Made by a program: the position numbers and the translations under genes. Of a stretch of DNA of 64,000 bases, positions 8,797-15,999 are shown piece by piece. The stretch is from assembly GCF_003331145.1 (NCBI RefSeq), contig NZ_QLVE01000030.1, positions 1-64,000 of the forward strand. The letters are read 5' to 3'. Within the stretch, counting starts at the first letter, position 1. Each line of letters begins with the position of its first letter. Under the pieces are notes generated by a model that was given only the letters and a program-made list of their open reading frames with translations, was not told the DNA's origin and searched no databases. This DNA is from Exiguobacterium sp. TNDT2. GTDB lineage: Bacteria > Bacillota > Bacilli > Exiguobacteriales > Exiguobacteriaceae.

Positions 8797-9372
8797 ATGT
8801 CGACACATTACTTTATAGCGCTACCGATGGAGGAGGCGGAGTTCGAACGCGTTCAACGGGGCATCTTGCCGTTTTATTCGTATCGCCGGACGTATCGGCC
8901 GGAAGAGTTCCATTTGACGCTTCAGTTTCTTGGCACATTGGACGATGATGAAGTCGAGGCAGTCAAAGAGATCACGCGTGACGTGACGAAAGTGACGGCT
9001 CCGTTTTCACTGACGTTCCAACAAATTGATCACTTCGGGAGACCAGATCGTCCTCGAGTGTTGACGATCGTTCCCGATTCATCTGCAGAATTGACGGCGC
9101 TCACGGGGACGCTCCGGCGCAAGCTGTCTGAAGAGATCGCGTCACTCGACCGGAAACCGTTCGTCCCGCATGTCACGCTCGCCAAAAAGTGGGACACCGG
9201 AACGATCATTCCATACATCCCCCCGACGTTCAAAATCGAAGAGACGATCGAAGCCGTCATCCTGTATCGAATCAATCCGAACCACACCCCTGCCTATGAG
9301 GCAGTTGAAGTATTTCCGCTACAGCGGTCAGAGGAGGACACATGGCGATCCCGATTAAAATTTTTGACGTAA
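8797..9372 (+). CDS. thpR: RNA 2',3'-cyclic phosphodiesterase / 2'-5' RNA ligase family (ThpR)
   Basis: The 191-residue protein has the two HxTx tetrapeptides that define the 2H phosphoesterase family: HLTL (about residues 40-43) and HVTL (about 125-128). ThpR opens 2',3'-cyclic phosphate ends of RNA and can ligate tRNA halves in vitro; the Bacillus counterpart is YtlP. I choose ATG 8797 because AAAGG lies 8 bases upstream, whereas ATG 8788 would sit directly on that site. The 3' end overlaps ytlQ by 31 bases, and the pair thpR-ytlQ is conserved with Bacillus. Confidence 0.88.
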   Translation: MSTHYFIALPMEEAEFERVQRGILPFYSYRRTYRPEEFHLTLQFLGTLDDDEVEAVKEITRDVTKVTAPFSLTFQQIDHFGRPDRPRVLTIVPDSSAELTALTGTLRRKLSEEIASLDRKPFVPHVTLAKKWDTGTIIPYIPPTFKIEETIEAVILYRINPNHTPAYEAVEVFPLQRSEEDTWRSRLKFLT

Positions 9373-10181
9373 CTTCAAAATATGAACGAAACATGCTCGA
9401 CCAGTTCAATCGATTCCAAGAATATATCGAGTCAGACATGGCCCGCATGCGCCGCCTCCACGAGTCCAATCGATTGAACCCGCCCGAGGTCATGGAGTTC
9501 GAAAACCCGTGGTGGAAATTTTGGCGCCGCACGGAACGGATCGAACTCGAACCGACCCCGCTCTCGGAGACACAGTTTCAGGCGCTCCTCGCGACCCGGC
9601 GTCATATCCAAAAATTGCAGTTTGCGTGTGAAGGGGCGACCGAGGCGGACACACCGTTCTTGCCGTTCCTCCGTGAATATGGTTATCGCAAGATGATGAC
9701 CGAGTGGAACGACCAGCACTTCTTCATGTATCGTCCGGTTGTCGAATGGAACGGAGCGACGGTCGAACTGAGTCACCTTATCATCGGACCATCACATTTG
9801 TATGTGGTCGAATGGCTCGACGGGGATCGAAGCATCTATCATATCTCAAAGCAGAAGACGTGGATTCATCAACCGCTCAAAGGGGAAAATAAACGTGTAG
9901 TCAATCCGCTCATCGCGTTGACGCGCACTGAAGAAATCATTCGACAGTTTCTTCCGTCCTATGACGGGGTCATCCAAAAAGTAACGTTGGCCCCAGAAGG
10001 TTATTTCGATGGTCTGCCTGAATCACGATCGACACAGTTCATTTCACGCTCCGAGTATGAGCAGTGGTTGAAACAAGTGAATACAAGGGCGCCGATCGTC
10101 AAAGCCCAACAAATTCGAGATGTGGCGAAACTACTAGATGCGACAGCCAAGATGCCGTTTCGACAATTTTTGGACCAGTAG
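9342..10181 (+). CDS. ytlQ: YtlQ-like protein of unknown function
   Basis: A 279-residue soluble protein with a charged N-terminal half (about residues 1-90, probably helical, including FENPWWKFWRR) and a C-terminal half with a beta-rich core (ATVELSHLIIGPSHLYVVEWLDGD). That core is reminiscent of the nuclease-related NERD fold, but I cannot identify its catalytic residues. The name rests on synteny with Bacillus ytlP-ytlQ. A GGAGG precedes ATG 9342. The gene overlaps thpR by 31 bases and is followed 21 bases later by pullulanase, so all are likely in one transcript. Confidence 0.72.
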   Translation: MAIPIKIFDVTSKYERNMLDQFNRFQEYIESDMARMRRLHESNRLNPPEVMEFENPWWKFWRRTERIELEPTPLSETQFQALLATRRHIQKLQFACEGATEADTPFLPFLREYGYRKMMTEWNDQHFFMYRPVVEWNGATVELSHLIIGPSHLYVVEWLDGDRSIYHISKQKTWIHQPLKGENKRVVNPLIALTRTEEIIRQFLPSYDGVIQKVTLAPEGYFDGLPESRSTQFISRSEYEQWLKQVNTRAPIVKAQQIRDVAKLLDATAKMPFRQFLDQ

Positions 10182-10202
10182 GTTGGAGAGGATGGAACGC
10201 AT

Positions 10203-12368
10203 ATGCATCATACGCCAGAGCAAAAAACGACATCACATGTGACGATTGAACGGGCTTCTTTGCTTTCCTTCGAGACGATTCGACTGGAAGTCATCGCCAA
10301 GTATGAATCCGTTCCAGTGCACATCGAACAGAACGGTCGACCGGTCGACTATATGGTGCTTAATGAATGGACGACAGAGACCGGAACAATTGAACGAAAT
10401 ATCCGATTGGCCCGGCCGGTCACGCTAGAAGCGGTCTATACCGTATTTCATCCTGGACATAAGACAATTGTAGTCGTGCCTCGTGAAATCGTGCATACGG
10501 ACGAGTTCGAGCGCCGCTATGCCTATGATGGACCGCTCGGCCTCCTTTTTTCTGAGCATTCAATCGAGGCATATATTTGGTCACCCGTCGCCTTCTCGAT
10601 TTGGTTCGTCATCTACGATTCGACGACACATCGTGAAATCGAACGATTCCGCATGTCTCGAGAGGACCGTGGTGTTTGGCATACCGATGTGCCTCGCTTT
10701 TACGAAGGGTGTTATTATCGACTGTACGCTAAGACGCCGGTCGAAACGAACGAAGTCGTCGATCCTTACGCGAAAGCCGTCAGCCTCAATGGCGAATTTG
10801 GCGTATTGATTGATGTCGAGGCGCAGGTTGCCGCGCACGTCACACCGACGGAACGGCCACCGCTTCGAAAAGCGACCGATGCCGTCATCTACGAACTGAA
10901 CATTCGGGATTTCACAAGCCATCCGTCCTCGATGAGTCGGATGCGAGGGCTGTATGGCAGCGTCGCCGAGACCGGGTTGAAAACGAGGGGCGAGAACAGT
11001 GCCGGCTTCGACTACTTGAAAGAGCTCGGGGTCACTCATTTACAACTGTTACCTGTCCATGACTTTGGCAGTGTCGATGAGGCGACCCGGATGCCTTACA
11101 ATTGGGGATACGATCCGATTCATTGGTTCGGGTTAGAGGGAAGCTACGCCTCAGAGCCAGCCGAGCCGTTATCGAGAATTTTAGAATACGCCCATATGGT
11201 CGATGATCTGCATCGTCACGGCATGCGCGTCGTCGTCGATGTCGTCATGAATCATATCTTCATCCGCGAACAATCGTCGCTTGAGGCACTCGTCCCGTAC
11301 TACTATTTCCGTTATGAACATGATGGGACGGTCGCGAACGGGACCGGGGTTGGGAATGACACGGCGTCAGAGCGGTACATGATGCGGCGGATGATCGTCG
11401 ATTGTGTGACGTTCTTCGCCGAGACGTATCACGTTGACGGCTTTCGTTTCGACTTGATGGGGATTCATGATGTCGAGACGATGAACCAAGTCCGGGCTTC
11501 GCTCGATAAGATTGACCGTTCGATTTTGATGTACGGGGAAGGGTGGGATTTGGCGACACCACTCAGTCCATCGCTGAAAGCCTCGTCGCATAACGCCGCC
11601 TTCATGCCCCGAATCGGTCACTTCAATGACATGATGCGGGATGCGTTAAAGGGGTCGACGTTCAATGACCGCGAGCGCGGTTTCGTCTCCGGTAACGAAT
11701 GGCGGGAATGGGAGCTTCGTGAGTGCATCACGGGAGCAGTTCAAATTCCGAACGTCACCGTCGGACGATTCCCGAGTCCGCAATATACGATCAATTATGT
11801 CGAGGCGCACGACAATTACACGACGTATGATAAATTGATGTTATCGTGTGAGGACATGGACGAGATGGTGCGGTTACGGATGCAACGGTTCGCCACGGCC
11901 ATCGTCATCACGTCGCAAGGGGTTCCGTTCCTTCATGCCGGACAAGAATTCGGTCGGACGAAGCAAGGTGTCGAGAACAGTTACAACGCCCCGGACCGAA
12001 TCAATCACTTCGATTGGGATTTGCGGGACGAGCGAAAAGAGGAAATCGAATTTGTGAAGACGCTCTTAAAAATACGGCGCCGTCATACATGTTTTCGTTA
12101 CGATACGCGGCAGAAAGTCGTGGAACAATTCAAATTCCTTCCGTCGCCTCCAGGCGTGATCGCCTATGAATTGACGGCGAGCCACTCCTATGATGCCTGG
12201 CAACGCGTCCGTGTCTATTTGAACGGAACGTTCAGTGACGTGACGTTTCACACCGAAGGGGACTGGAACGTCTACGTGCAAGGGGAAACGGCAAGCCTCA
12301 TCCCGATTGAACGAAATCCGAGCGAGATTCGAGTCGAGTCGTTGTCAATGACGATTATCGCGTGTTAA
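10203..12368 (+). CDS. amyX: Type I pullulanase (GH13), AmyX-like
   Basis: A 721-residue alpha-glucan debranching enzyme cleaving alpha-1,6 links of pullulan and limit dextrins. An N-terminal CBM48-like beta-sandwich precedes the GH13 barrel. The type I pullulanase signature YNWGYDP (about residues 299-305) is present, as are GH13 conserved regions VVDVVMNH (I), GFRFDLMGIHD (II, nucleophile Asp), YGEGWD (III, acid/base Glu) and EAHDNYT (IV). There is no signal peptide, so it acts in the cytoplasm, as AmyX does. The ATG is 21 bases after ytlQ with GGAGAGG upstream. The neighbouring ytmP gene supports the amyX assignment. Confidence 0.92.
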   Translation: MHHTPEQKTTSHVTIERASLLSFETIRLEVIAKYESVPVHIEQNGRPVDYMVLNEWTTETGTIERNIRLARPVTLEAVYTVFHPGHKTIVVVPREIVHTDEFERRYAYDGPLGLLFSEHSIEAYIWSPVAFSIWFVIYDSTTHREIERFRMSREDRGVWHTDVPRFYEGCYYRLYAKTPVETNEVVDPYAKAVSLNGEFGVLIDVEAQVAAHVTPTERPPLRKATDAVIYELNIRDFTSHPSSMSRMRGLYGSVAETGLKTRGENSAGFDYLKELGVTHLQLLPVHDFGSVDEATRMPYNWGYDPIHWFGLEGSYASEPAEPLSRILEYAHMVDDLHRHGMRVVVDVVMNHIFIREQSSLEALVPYYYFRYEHDGTVANGTGVGNDTASERYMMRRMIVDCVTFFAETYHVDGFRFDLMGIHDVETMNQVRASLDKIDRSILMYGEGWDLATPLSPSLKASSHNAAFMPRIGHFNDMMRDALKGSTFNDRERGFVSGNEWREWELRECITGAVQIPNVTVGRFPSPQYTINYVEAHDNYTTYDKLMLSCEDMDEMVRLRMQRFATAIVITSQGVPFLHAGQEFGRTKQGVENSYNAPDRINHFDWDLRDERKEEIEFVKTLLKIRRRHTCFRYDTRQKVVEQFKFLPSPPGVIAYELTASHSYDAWQRVRVYLNGTFSDVTFHTEGDWNVYVQGETASLIPIERNPSEIRVESLSMTIIAC

Positions 12369-12403
12369 TATGATGATTGTATCTTTGTAATTCTTAATGA
12401 GAT

Positions 12404-13213
12404 TTGAGCGTGATGAATATGTATTCAGATATAATCGGTGCGCTCGGTGAAGAGTGGACGGTGGCTTCCGCAGGCGGGATTACAGGTGAAGCGTACGTAG
12501 CGACGACGCGCCAACAAAAAATCTTTGTCAAACGAAACTCGTCCCCGTTTTTAGCCATTCTTTCCGCCGAAGGCATCGTCCCCAAATTGCTGTGGACGAA
12601 GCGGATGTTCAACGGTGACGTGCTCAGTGCCCAACAGTTCATCGAAGGCCGTGAGCTATCGCCGACTGATATGAAACGGTCTGATGTGGCAGCACAGCTT
12701 GGAAAGATTCATCATTCGAAAGAGCTATTATTCATGTTGCAACAATTGAATCATACACCGGTCACGTCGACGCTATTGCTTCGTCAATGTGCCGCTTATG
12801 AGCAAGACGAGGCGGATGTGACGATTGATGAGGCGGTCCGTTGGCTCACTACACATCAGCCGATTGATGACGAACGTGAACTTGTCGTCTGTCATTCAGA
12901 CTTGAACCATAACAATTGGATCGAGGACGAGACGGGTGTGTTATATTTGACCGACTGGGATGACGCGATTATCGCCGACCGTGCTTTTGATTTGGCGATG
13001 GTCGTCTACAGTTACGTCGATGAGGCGGATTGGGAGACGTGGTTCAGCCATTACGGCATGTGCTATACTTCCGAGCTCCATTACCGGATGCATTGGTATG
13101 CGATCGCTCAGACGGTTCTCACGTTATACGGGGAACAGAATGGCATCGCCCGAGCAGAAGGATTGACCGTGCTCCGGGAACTGCTCGATGAAGCAGAGGA
13201 ACGGACACAATGA
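12404..13213 (+). CDS. ytmP: APH/choline kinase-like phosphotransferase (YtmP)
   Basis: A 269-residue kinase-like protein of the aminoglycoside/choline phosphotransferase fold. The Brenner-type catalytic motif HSDLNHNN (about residues 164-171) and the metal-binding DWDD (about 183-186) are present, and an N-terminal lobe lysine (IFVKRNSS) can contact ATP. Bacillus YtmP is the syntenic homologue beside amyX; its substrate is unknown. The start is uncertain: TTG 12404, ATG 12413 and ATG 12419 are all in frame and none has a strong ribosome binding site. A convergent terminator follows. Confidence 0.78.
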   Translation: MSVMNMYSDIIGALGEEWTVASAGGITGEAYVATTRQQKIFVKRNSSPFLAILSAEGIVPKLLWTKRMFNGDVLSAQQFIEGRELSPTDMKRSDVAAQLGKIHHSKELLFMLQQLNHTPVTSTLLLRQCAAYEQDEADVTIDEAVRWLTTHQPIDDERELVVCHSDLNHNNWIEDETGVLYLTDWDDAIIADRAFDLAMVVYSYVDEADWETWFSHYGMCYTSELHYRMHWYAIAQTVLTLYGEQNGIARAEGLTVLRELLDEAEERTQ

Positions 13214-13250
13214 AAAAAGGGATGGGTCACGAGTGTGAGCCATCCCTTTC
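13213..13250. terminator. Bidirectional terminator after ytmP
   Basis: The stem AAAGGGATGG / CCATCCCTTT has an inner TCAC/GTGA extension. An A-run precedes it (T-run on the minus strand) and TTTCC follows. Confidence 0.7.
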
Positions 13251-13258
13251 CATATGCA

Positions 13259-13369
13259 TCAGATATCATCAGGTTTCATGAAATATGCCCAAACGAACGT
13301 GGCGATGACGGCGCCGAAGAACGTCAGCGGGGCCGCGTAAAAGATTAAAAATTGATCCAATGTGCTCAT
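13259..13369 (-). CDS. 36-residue single-pass membrane peptide
   Basis: This short reading frame encodes a 36-residue peptide. A short polar N-terminus (MSTLDQ) is followed by a continuous hydrophobic stretch of about 24 residues (FLIFYAAPLTFFGAVIATFV through WAYF) and a short charged C-terminus (MKPDDI). The case for a real gene is a near-perfect AAGGAGG at 13378-13384, 8 bases from the ATG, a clean stop, and a terminator immediately downstream on the same strand. No family is recognised; it could be a small subunit or modulator of a membrane complex. It sits divergent from trmB, where Bacillus has the small gene ytzH, but it does not resemble YtzH that I can tell. Confidence 0.72.
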   Translation of the reverse strand: MSTLDQFLIFYAAPLTFFGAVIATFVWAYFMKPDDI

Positions 13370-13401
13370 CGATATAACCTCCTTGTGAAGGATGATTCAT
13401 G

Positions 13402-13429
13402 TTCATTAAACAATGATTTCGTGTATAAT
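13402..13429 (+). promoter_or_regulatory. Possible trmB promoter
   Basis: A good -10 TATAAT (13424-13429) has a weak -35 TTCATT (13402-13407) at a 16-base spacing, about 76 bases before trmB. Confidence 0.45.
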
Positions 13430-13504
13430 CGCAAGGGGACTGCTCGCACGAAGCGGCTAGTCAGCATAAACTTGAACATTTCTTGAACGAAAGGTAGGAA
13501 AAAC

Positions 13505-14152
13505 ATGCGTTTACGTCACAAGCCTTGGGCTAAAGAATACATGGAAGCTCAAGAACACGTCTTTATCACTCATCCCGAAACGTTAAAAGGGAATTGGAAA
13601 GCAGAATTTAATAACGACCATCCGCTCTTCATCGAGGTCGGGTCGGGGAAAGGACAATTCGTTTTAGGGATGGCCCGACAGTTCCCGGACGTCAACTTCA
13701 TCGCCATCGAGTTATTCGAGAGCGTCGCCGTATCGATTGTGCAAAAGCTCGTCGAGACGCCGATGCCAAACGTCCGCGTGTTGACTGTTGACGCTAAGCA
13801 ACTCGTCGACTACTTCGAGGCGGGGGAAGTCGACCGTGTTTATTTGAACTTCTCCGATCCATGGCCGAAGACACGCCATGCGAAACGGCGTTTGACATAT
13901 AAAACGTTCCTCGCCACGTACGAGGCTGTGTTGCCGCGCGGGGGCGAGATTCACTTCAAGACGGATAATCGCGGGTTATTCGAATACTCGCTCGAAAGCA
14001 TGAGCCAATACGGCATGTACTTCACAGAAATTTCACTTGATCTTCACGTGAACGAACCGGCAGATAACGTCCGTACCGAGTATGAAGAGCGCTTTAGCGC
14101 CATGGGACAACCGATTTATCGGATGGAGGCCGCGTTCCGTCCGAAAATTTGA
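13505..14152 (+). CDS. trmB: tRNA (guanine-N7)-methyltransferase TrmB
   Basis: A 215-residue SAM-dependent Rossmann methyltransferase making m7G46 in the tRNA variable loop. Diagnostic elements are the N-terminal MRLRHKPWA, the SAM loop EVGSGKGQF (about residues 43-51), FSDPWPKTRHAKRRL (about 116-130, substrate binding) and the C-terminal TEYEERF (about 194-200). Length is normal. The ATG has AAAGGTAGG upstream. It keeps its Bacillus neighbourhood (ytmP side). Confidence 0.94.
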   Translation: MRLRHKPWAKEYMEAQEHVFITHPETLKGNWKAEFNNDHPLFIEVGSGKGQFVLGMARQFPDVNFIAIELFESVAVSIVQKLVETPMPNVRVLTVDAKQLVDYFEAGEVDRVYLNFSDPWPKTRHAKRRLTYKTFLATYEAVLPRGGEIHFKTDNRGLFEYSLESMSQYGMYFTEISLDLHVNEPADNVRTEYEERFSAMGQPIYRMEAAFRPKI

Positions 14153-14251
14153 CACGCTTTTTTCTTATTTTAATAGCATTTTCTTCACACTTTTTTCTTT
14201 CTTCTTGGTACAATAAGAATGACGCTAAACTGGAATTAGAGAAGGGGGAAC

Positions 14252-14767
14252 ATGGGGATGTTGAAAAAAGCATGGGCAAGCCTGCTTGCACTAATCTTCA
14301 TTCTAACAATCGCACCACTTAATACCTCGGCAAACGAGGCGTTCTTGGACGCCCTTGAAGAGGATTTGAAAGCCACGCACTACGACTACAAAGAAGGAAC
14401 GGCTGAAATTGTAAAACAAGAGACGCTCCGTCACTCGAATGGCAATGAAGTCATCGGGGCGGTCGTCGAATTGGATACGGTCCGTGATGGCATCTTCATC
14501 ACACGTAAAACCGAGTTCCATTATTACGATGCGACAGACAACAAAATCCTCGCAACGGCTGATCTCGCAGAAGTCGAAGGCGCGACTGAATTCGCGGATG
14601 CGAACATCGACATGCTCGGTCAAAAGGTCGTTTATTGGTTACCTGTGTTGATCTTGCTATTGTTGATCGCTGTTCCGGTCGTAATTTTGTTCGTCGTCGT
14701 TCCACGTTTTTATTCGACGACCGAGTACATGAACCCGATTTACGAGAAAAACGATAACCCACGTTAA
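14252..14767 (+). CDS. Uncharacterised secreted, C-terminally membrane-anchored protein
   Basis: A 171-residue protein that I do not recognise. It has an N-terminal signal peptide (KK, about 18 hydrophobic residues, then a TSAN-A type cleavage region near residue 28), an extracellular domain of about 100 residues with beta-rich repeats (GNEVIGAVVELDTV, KTEFHYYDATDNK) and one strong C-terminal membrane span (about 128-150, WLPVLILLLLIAVPVVILFV) ending in a short cytosolic tail. ATG 14252 or ATG 14258 could be the start; GGGGG lies 3 or 9 bases upstream respectively, favouring 14258. Its stop codon lies in the 5' arm of a terminator that has been split by an IS remnant. Confidence 0.7.
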   Translation: MGMLKKAWASLLALIFILTIAPLNTSANEAFLDALEEDLKATHYDYKEGTAEIVKQETLRHSNGNEVIGAVVELDTVRDGIFITRKTEFHYYDATDNKILATADLAEVEGATEFADANIDMLGQKVVYWLPVLILLLLIAVPVVILFVVVPRFYSTTEYMNPIYEKNDNPR

Positions 14768-14787
14768 AAAAGAGCCGCGCTGAACTG

Positions 14788-14835
14788 CCCCATAAAAGTT
14801 GGACATAAAAATCCAGCTTTTATGGGGTGTTTTTT
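14788..14835 (+). terminator. Hairpin at the left end of the IS remnant
   Basis: CCCCATAAAAG (14788-14798) pairs perfectly with CTTTTATGGGG (14817-14827), extended by a T-G pair and TGGA/TCCA, giving a 16-bp stem. GTTTTTT follows, so the structure can act as a terminator. It also buries the GGGGT that would be the ribosome binding site of the downstream ATG at 14836. IS elements often use such end hairpins to block expression from outside transcription. Confidence 0.65.
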
Positions 14836-14955
14836 ATGACCAAATTTACAAAGGCGTTGAAAATACAGATTGTCGAACGCTACATCGAGTACTACAATCA
14901 TCCTCGCATCAAGAAACGACTAAAAAACCTGAGCCCGGTGGAATACCGGACCTAG
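14836..14955 (+). pseudogene. Fused remnant of IS3-family orfA start and orfB end (39 codons)
   Basis: The frame starts [16 protein letters not shown], like the beginning of IS150-type OrfA helix-turn-helix proteins, and continues in frame with [20 protein letters not shown], the conserved C-terminus of the OrfB DDE transposase (YN..R....L..LSP..YR). All of the catalytic core is missing. The join lies near base 14883. The ribosome binding site is buried in the preceding hairpin, so expression is unlikely. Confidence 0.75.
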
Positions 14956-15023
14956 GTTCTCGAAGTTGCATGACAAATTATTTATTTTCTACTTTTTTGG
15001 TTCAGTTCAGCAAGGCTCTTTTT

Positions 15024-15392
15024 TCATGCCATTTTCAATTGTTCGACGATTTGAGCGACATCCATGCCGTTACCCGATGAGACGGAAGCAACGAAGGCGC
15101 TCTCGACAATCGGACCGTCATAGAACTGAATCGTTTTATCGCCTTCATACATATCGACGGCGAGTTCGGCGTTCATTGTGGCCGAACCGATATCGGATAA
15201 GATGAGCGCTTCTTTGTCGACGGCCTCGATCGCCTCGAGAATACGGGTCACATCTGTCCCGATGCTGCCGTCCTCGAGCCCGCTCGCTAAATGGATCGGA
15301 ACAACTGGGGCCATCTCTTTCATCAAGTCTTGAATCCCTTCGGCGATTTTGGCGCTATGGGATACGATGATGAGCTCTACGATGTCACTCAA
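15024..15392 (-). CDS. dhaM: Dihydroxyacetone kinase phosphotransfer subunit DhaM
   Basis: A 122-residue EIIA-mannose-like protein. The phosphorylatable histidine is in VSHSAKIA near residue 12, and SDIGSATMNAE (about 64-74) is the family's conserved loop. In PTS-dependent Dha kinases DhaM receives phosphate from HPr and re-phosphorylates ADP bound to DhaL. Only the single EIIA domain is present, as is usual in Firmicutes; Escherichia coli DhaM also carries HPr- and EI-like domains. The start overlaps the end of dhaL by 8 bases. It is the last gene of dhaKLM and ends at the split terminator. Confidence 0.92.
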   Translation of the reverse strand: MSDIVELIIVSHSAKIAEGIQDLMKEMAPVVPIHLASGLEDGSIGTDVTRILEAIEAVDKEALILSDIGSATMNAELAVDMYEGDKTIQFYDGPIVESAFVASVSSGNGMDVAQIVEQLKMA

Positions 15393-15975
15393 CCTCCTTC
15401 ATGATTGCCTTTAACACGATAGAACTCGAGAGTGCGCCAGGGTCGACCGTACCACGTGAGTTTTCACCGAAGTAAGATGCCCGCCCTTTCGTGGCAATCA
15501 TATCTTCGGTCTCACCGACAAGGCGGTCGAGTTTGGCATCGAAATCGTCAGCCTCGTTTAAATCGGATAAGAACGGTTCCCATACATCGACCATTGTCTT
15601 TTGACCGACCTCCGATTTTCCACGGGCTTTAATCGCTGCCGAACCTTCGACGAGCGCTTCTTTAACGAGCGTGAAATCGGCTTCGGTCGCGTCACCAAAC
15701 TTAGGCGCAGCCTTGACGAATGCCGACCCGTATAACGGACCGGCCGCACCGCCGACTTTAGACATGAGCGTCATCCCGACTTTCTTGCTCAAGTCACCAA
15801 GGCTGGCATAGTCGTCATCGAGCACAGTTAGGACCGCTTCGAACCCACGCGACATATTGATGCCGTGGTCCCCGTCGCCGATGGCGCGGTCGAGGTCGGT
15901 CAGAGTATCCTTGTTCGCCTCAATCTCTGATTGGGCGTTTCGTAATGCTTGCTTGAACCCTTCAATCGTCAACAT
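15385..15975 (-). CDS. dhaL: Dihydroxyacetone kinase ADP-binding subunit DhaL
   Basis: A 196-residue all-alpha nucleotide-binding subunit. The N-terminal AIGDGDHGINMSRGF (about residues 31-45) supplies the aspartates that hold the two magnesium ions of the bound ADP/ATP, and GGAAGPLYGSAF (about 75-86) is the family glycine loop. DhaL transfers phosphate from DhaM to the dihydroxyacetone held covalently on DhaK. It lies between dhaK (24-base gap) and dhaM (8-base overlap), the normal operon order. Confidence 0.94.
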   Translation of the reverse strand: MLTIEGFKQALRNAQSEIEANKDTLTDLDRAIGDGDHGINMSRGFEAVLTVLDDDYASLGDLSKKVGMTLMSKVGGAAGPLYGSAFVKAAPKFGDATEADFTLVKEALVEGSAAIKARGKSEVGQKTMVDVWEPFLSDLNEADDFDAKLDRLVGETEDMIATKGRASYFGENSRGTVDPGALSSSIVLKAIMKEVE

Positions 15976-15999
15976 TGCATGAACACCTCATTCATTGAA

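Larger units (their letters stand above)
14781..15009 (+). mobile_element. IS3/IS150-type deletion remnant (MITE-like), 229 bp
   Basis: The ends carry related inverted repeats: left TGAACTGCCCCATAAAAGT and, on the opposite strand from the right end, TGAACTGAACCAAAAAAGT (TGAACTG shared, then 9 of 12 positions). TGAACTG is a common terminus of IS3-family IS150-group elements. Inside, the first codons of an orfA-like gene are joined directly to the last part of an orfB transposase tail, so the element is an internal-deletion derivative that could move only with help in trans. The flanking bases are GC on both sides, giving at most a 2-bp duplication or an extension of the inverted repeat. Confidence 0.75.
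14766..15024. terminator. Convergent terminator interrupted by an IS remnant
   Basis: AAAAAAGAGCC (14766-14776) and GGCTCTTTTTT (15014-15024) are perfect 11-base complements. They lie exactly at the ends of the two convergent genes but are now separated by a 229-bp element. Without it, the sequence would be a compact 11-bp stem with a GCGCAA-like loop and U-tracts on both strands, serving the secreted-protein gene on the plus strand and the dha operon on the minus strand. Confidence 0.72.

Noticed and set aside
14799-15080. A 93-codon frame across the IS remnant
   Set aside because: It is out of frame with the recognisable transposase pieces, and runs into the dhaM gene on the other strand.
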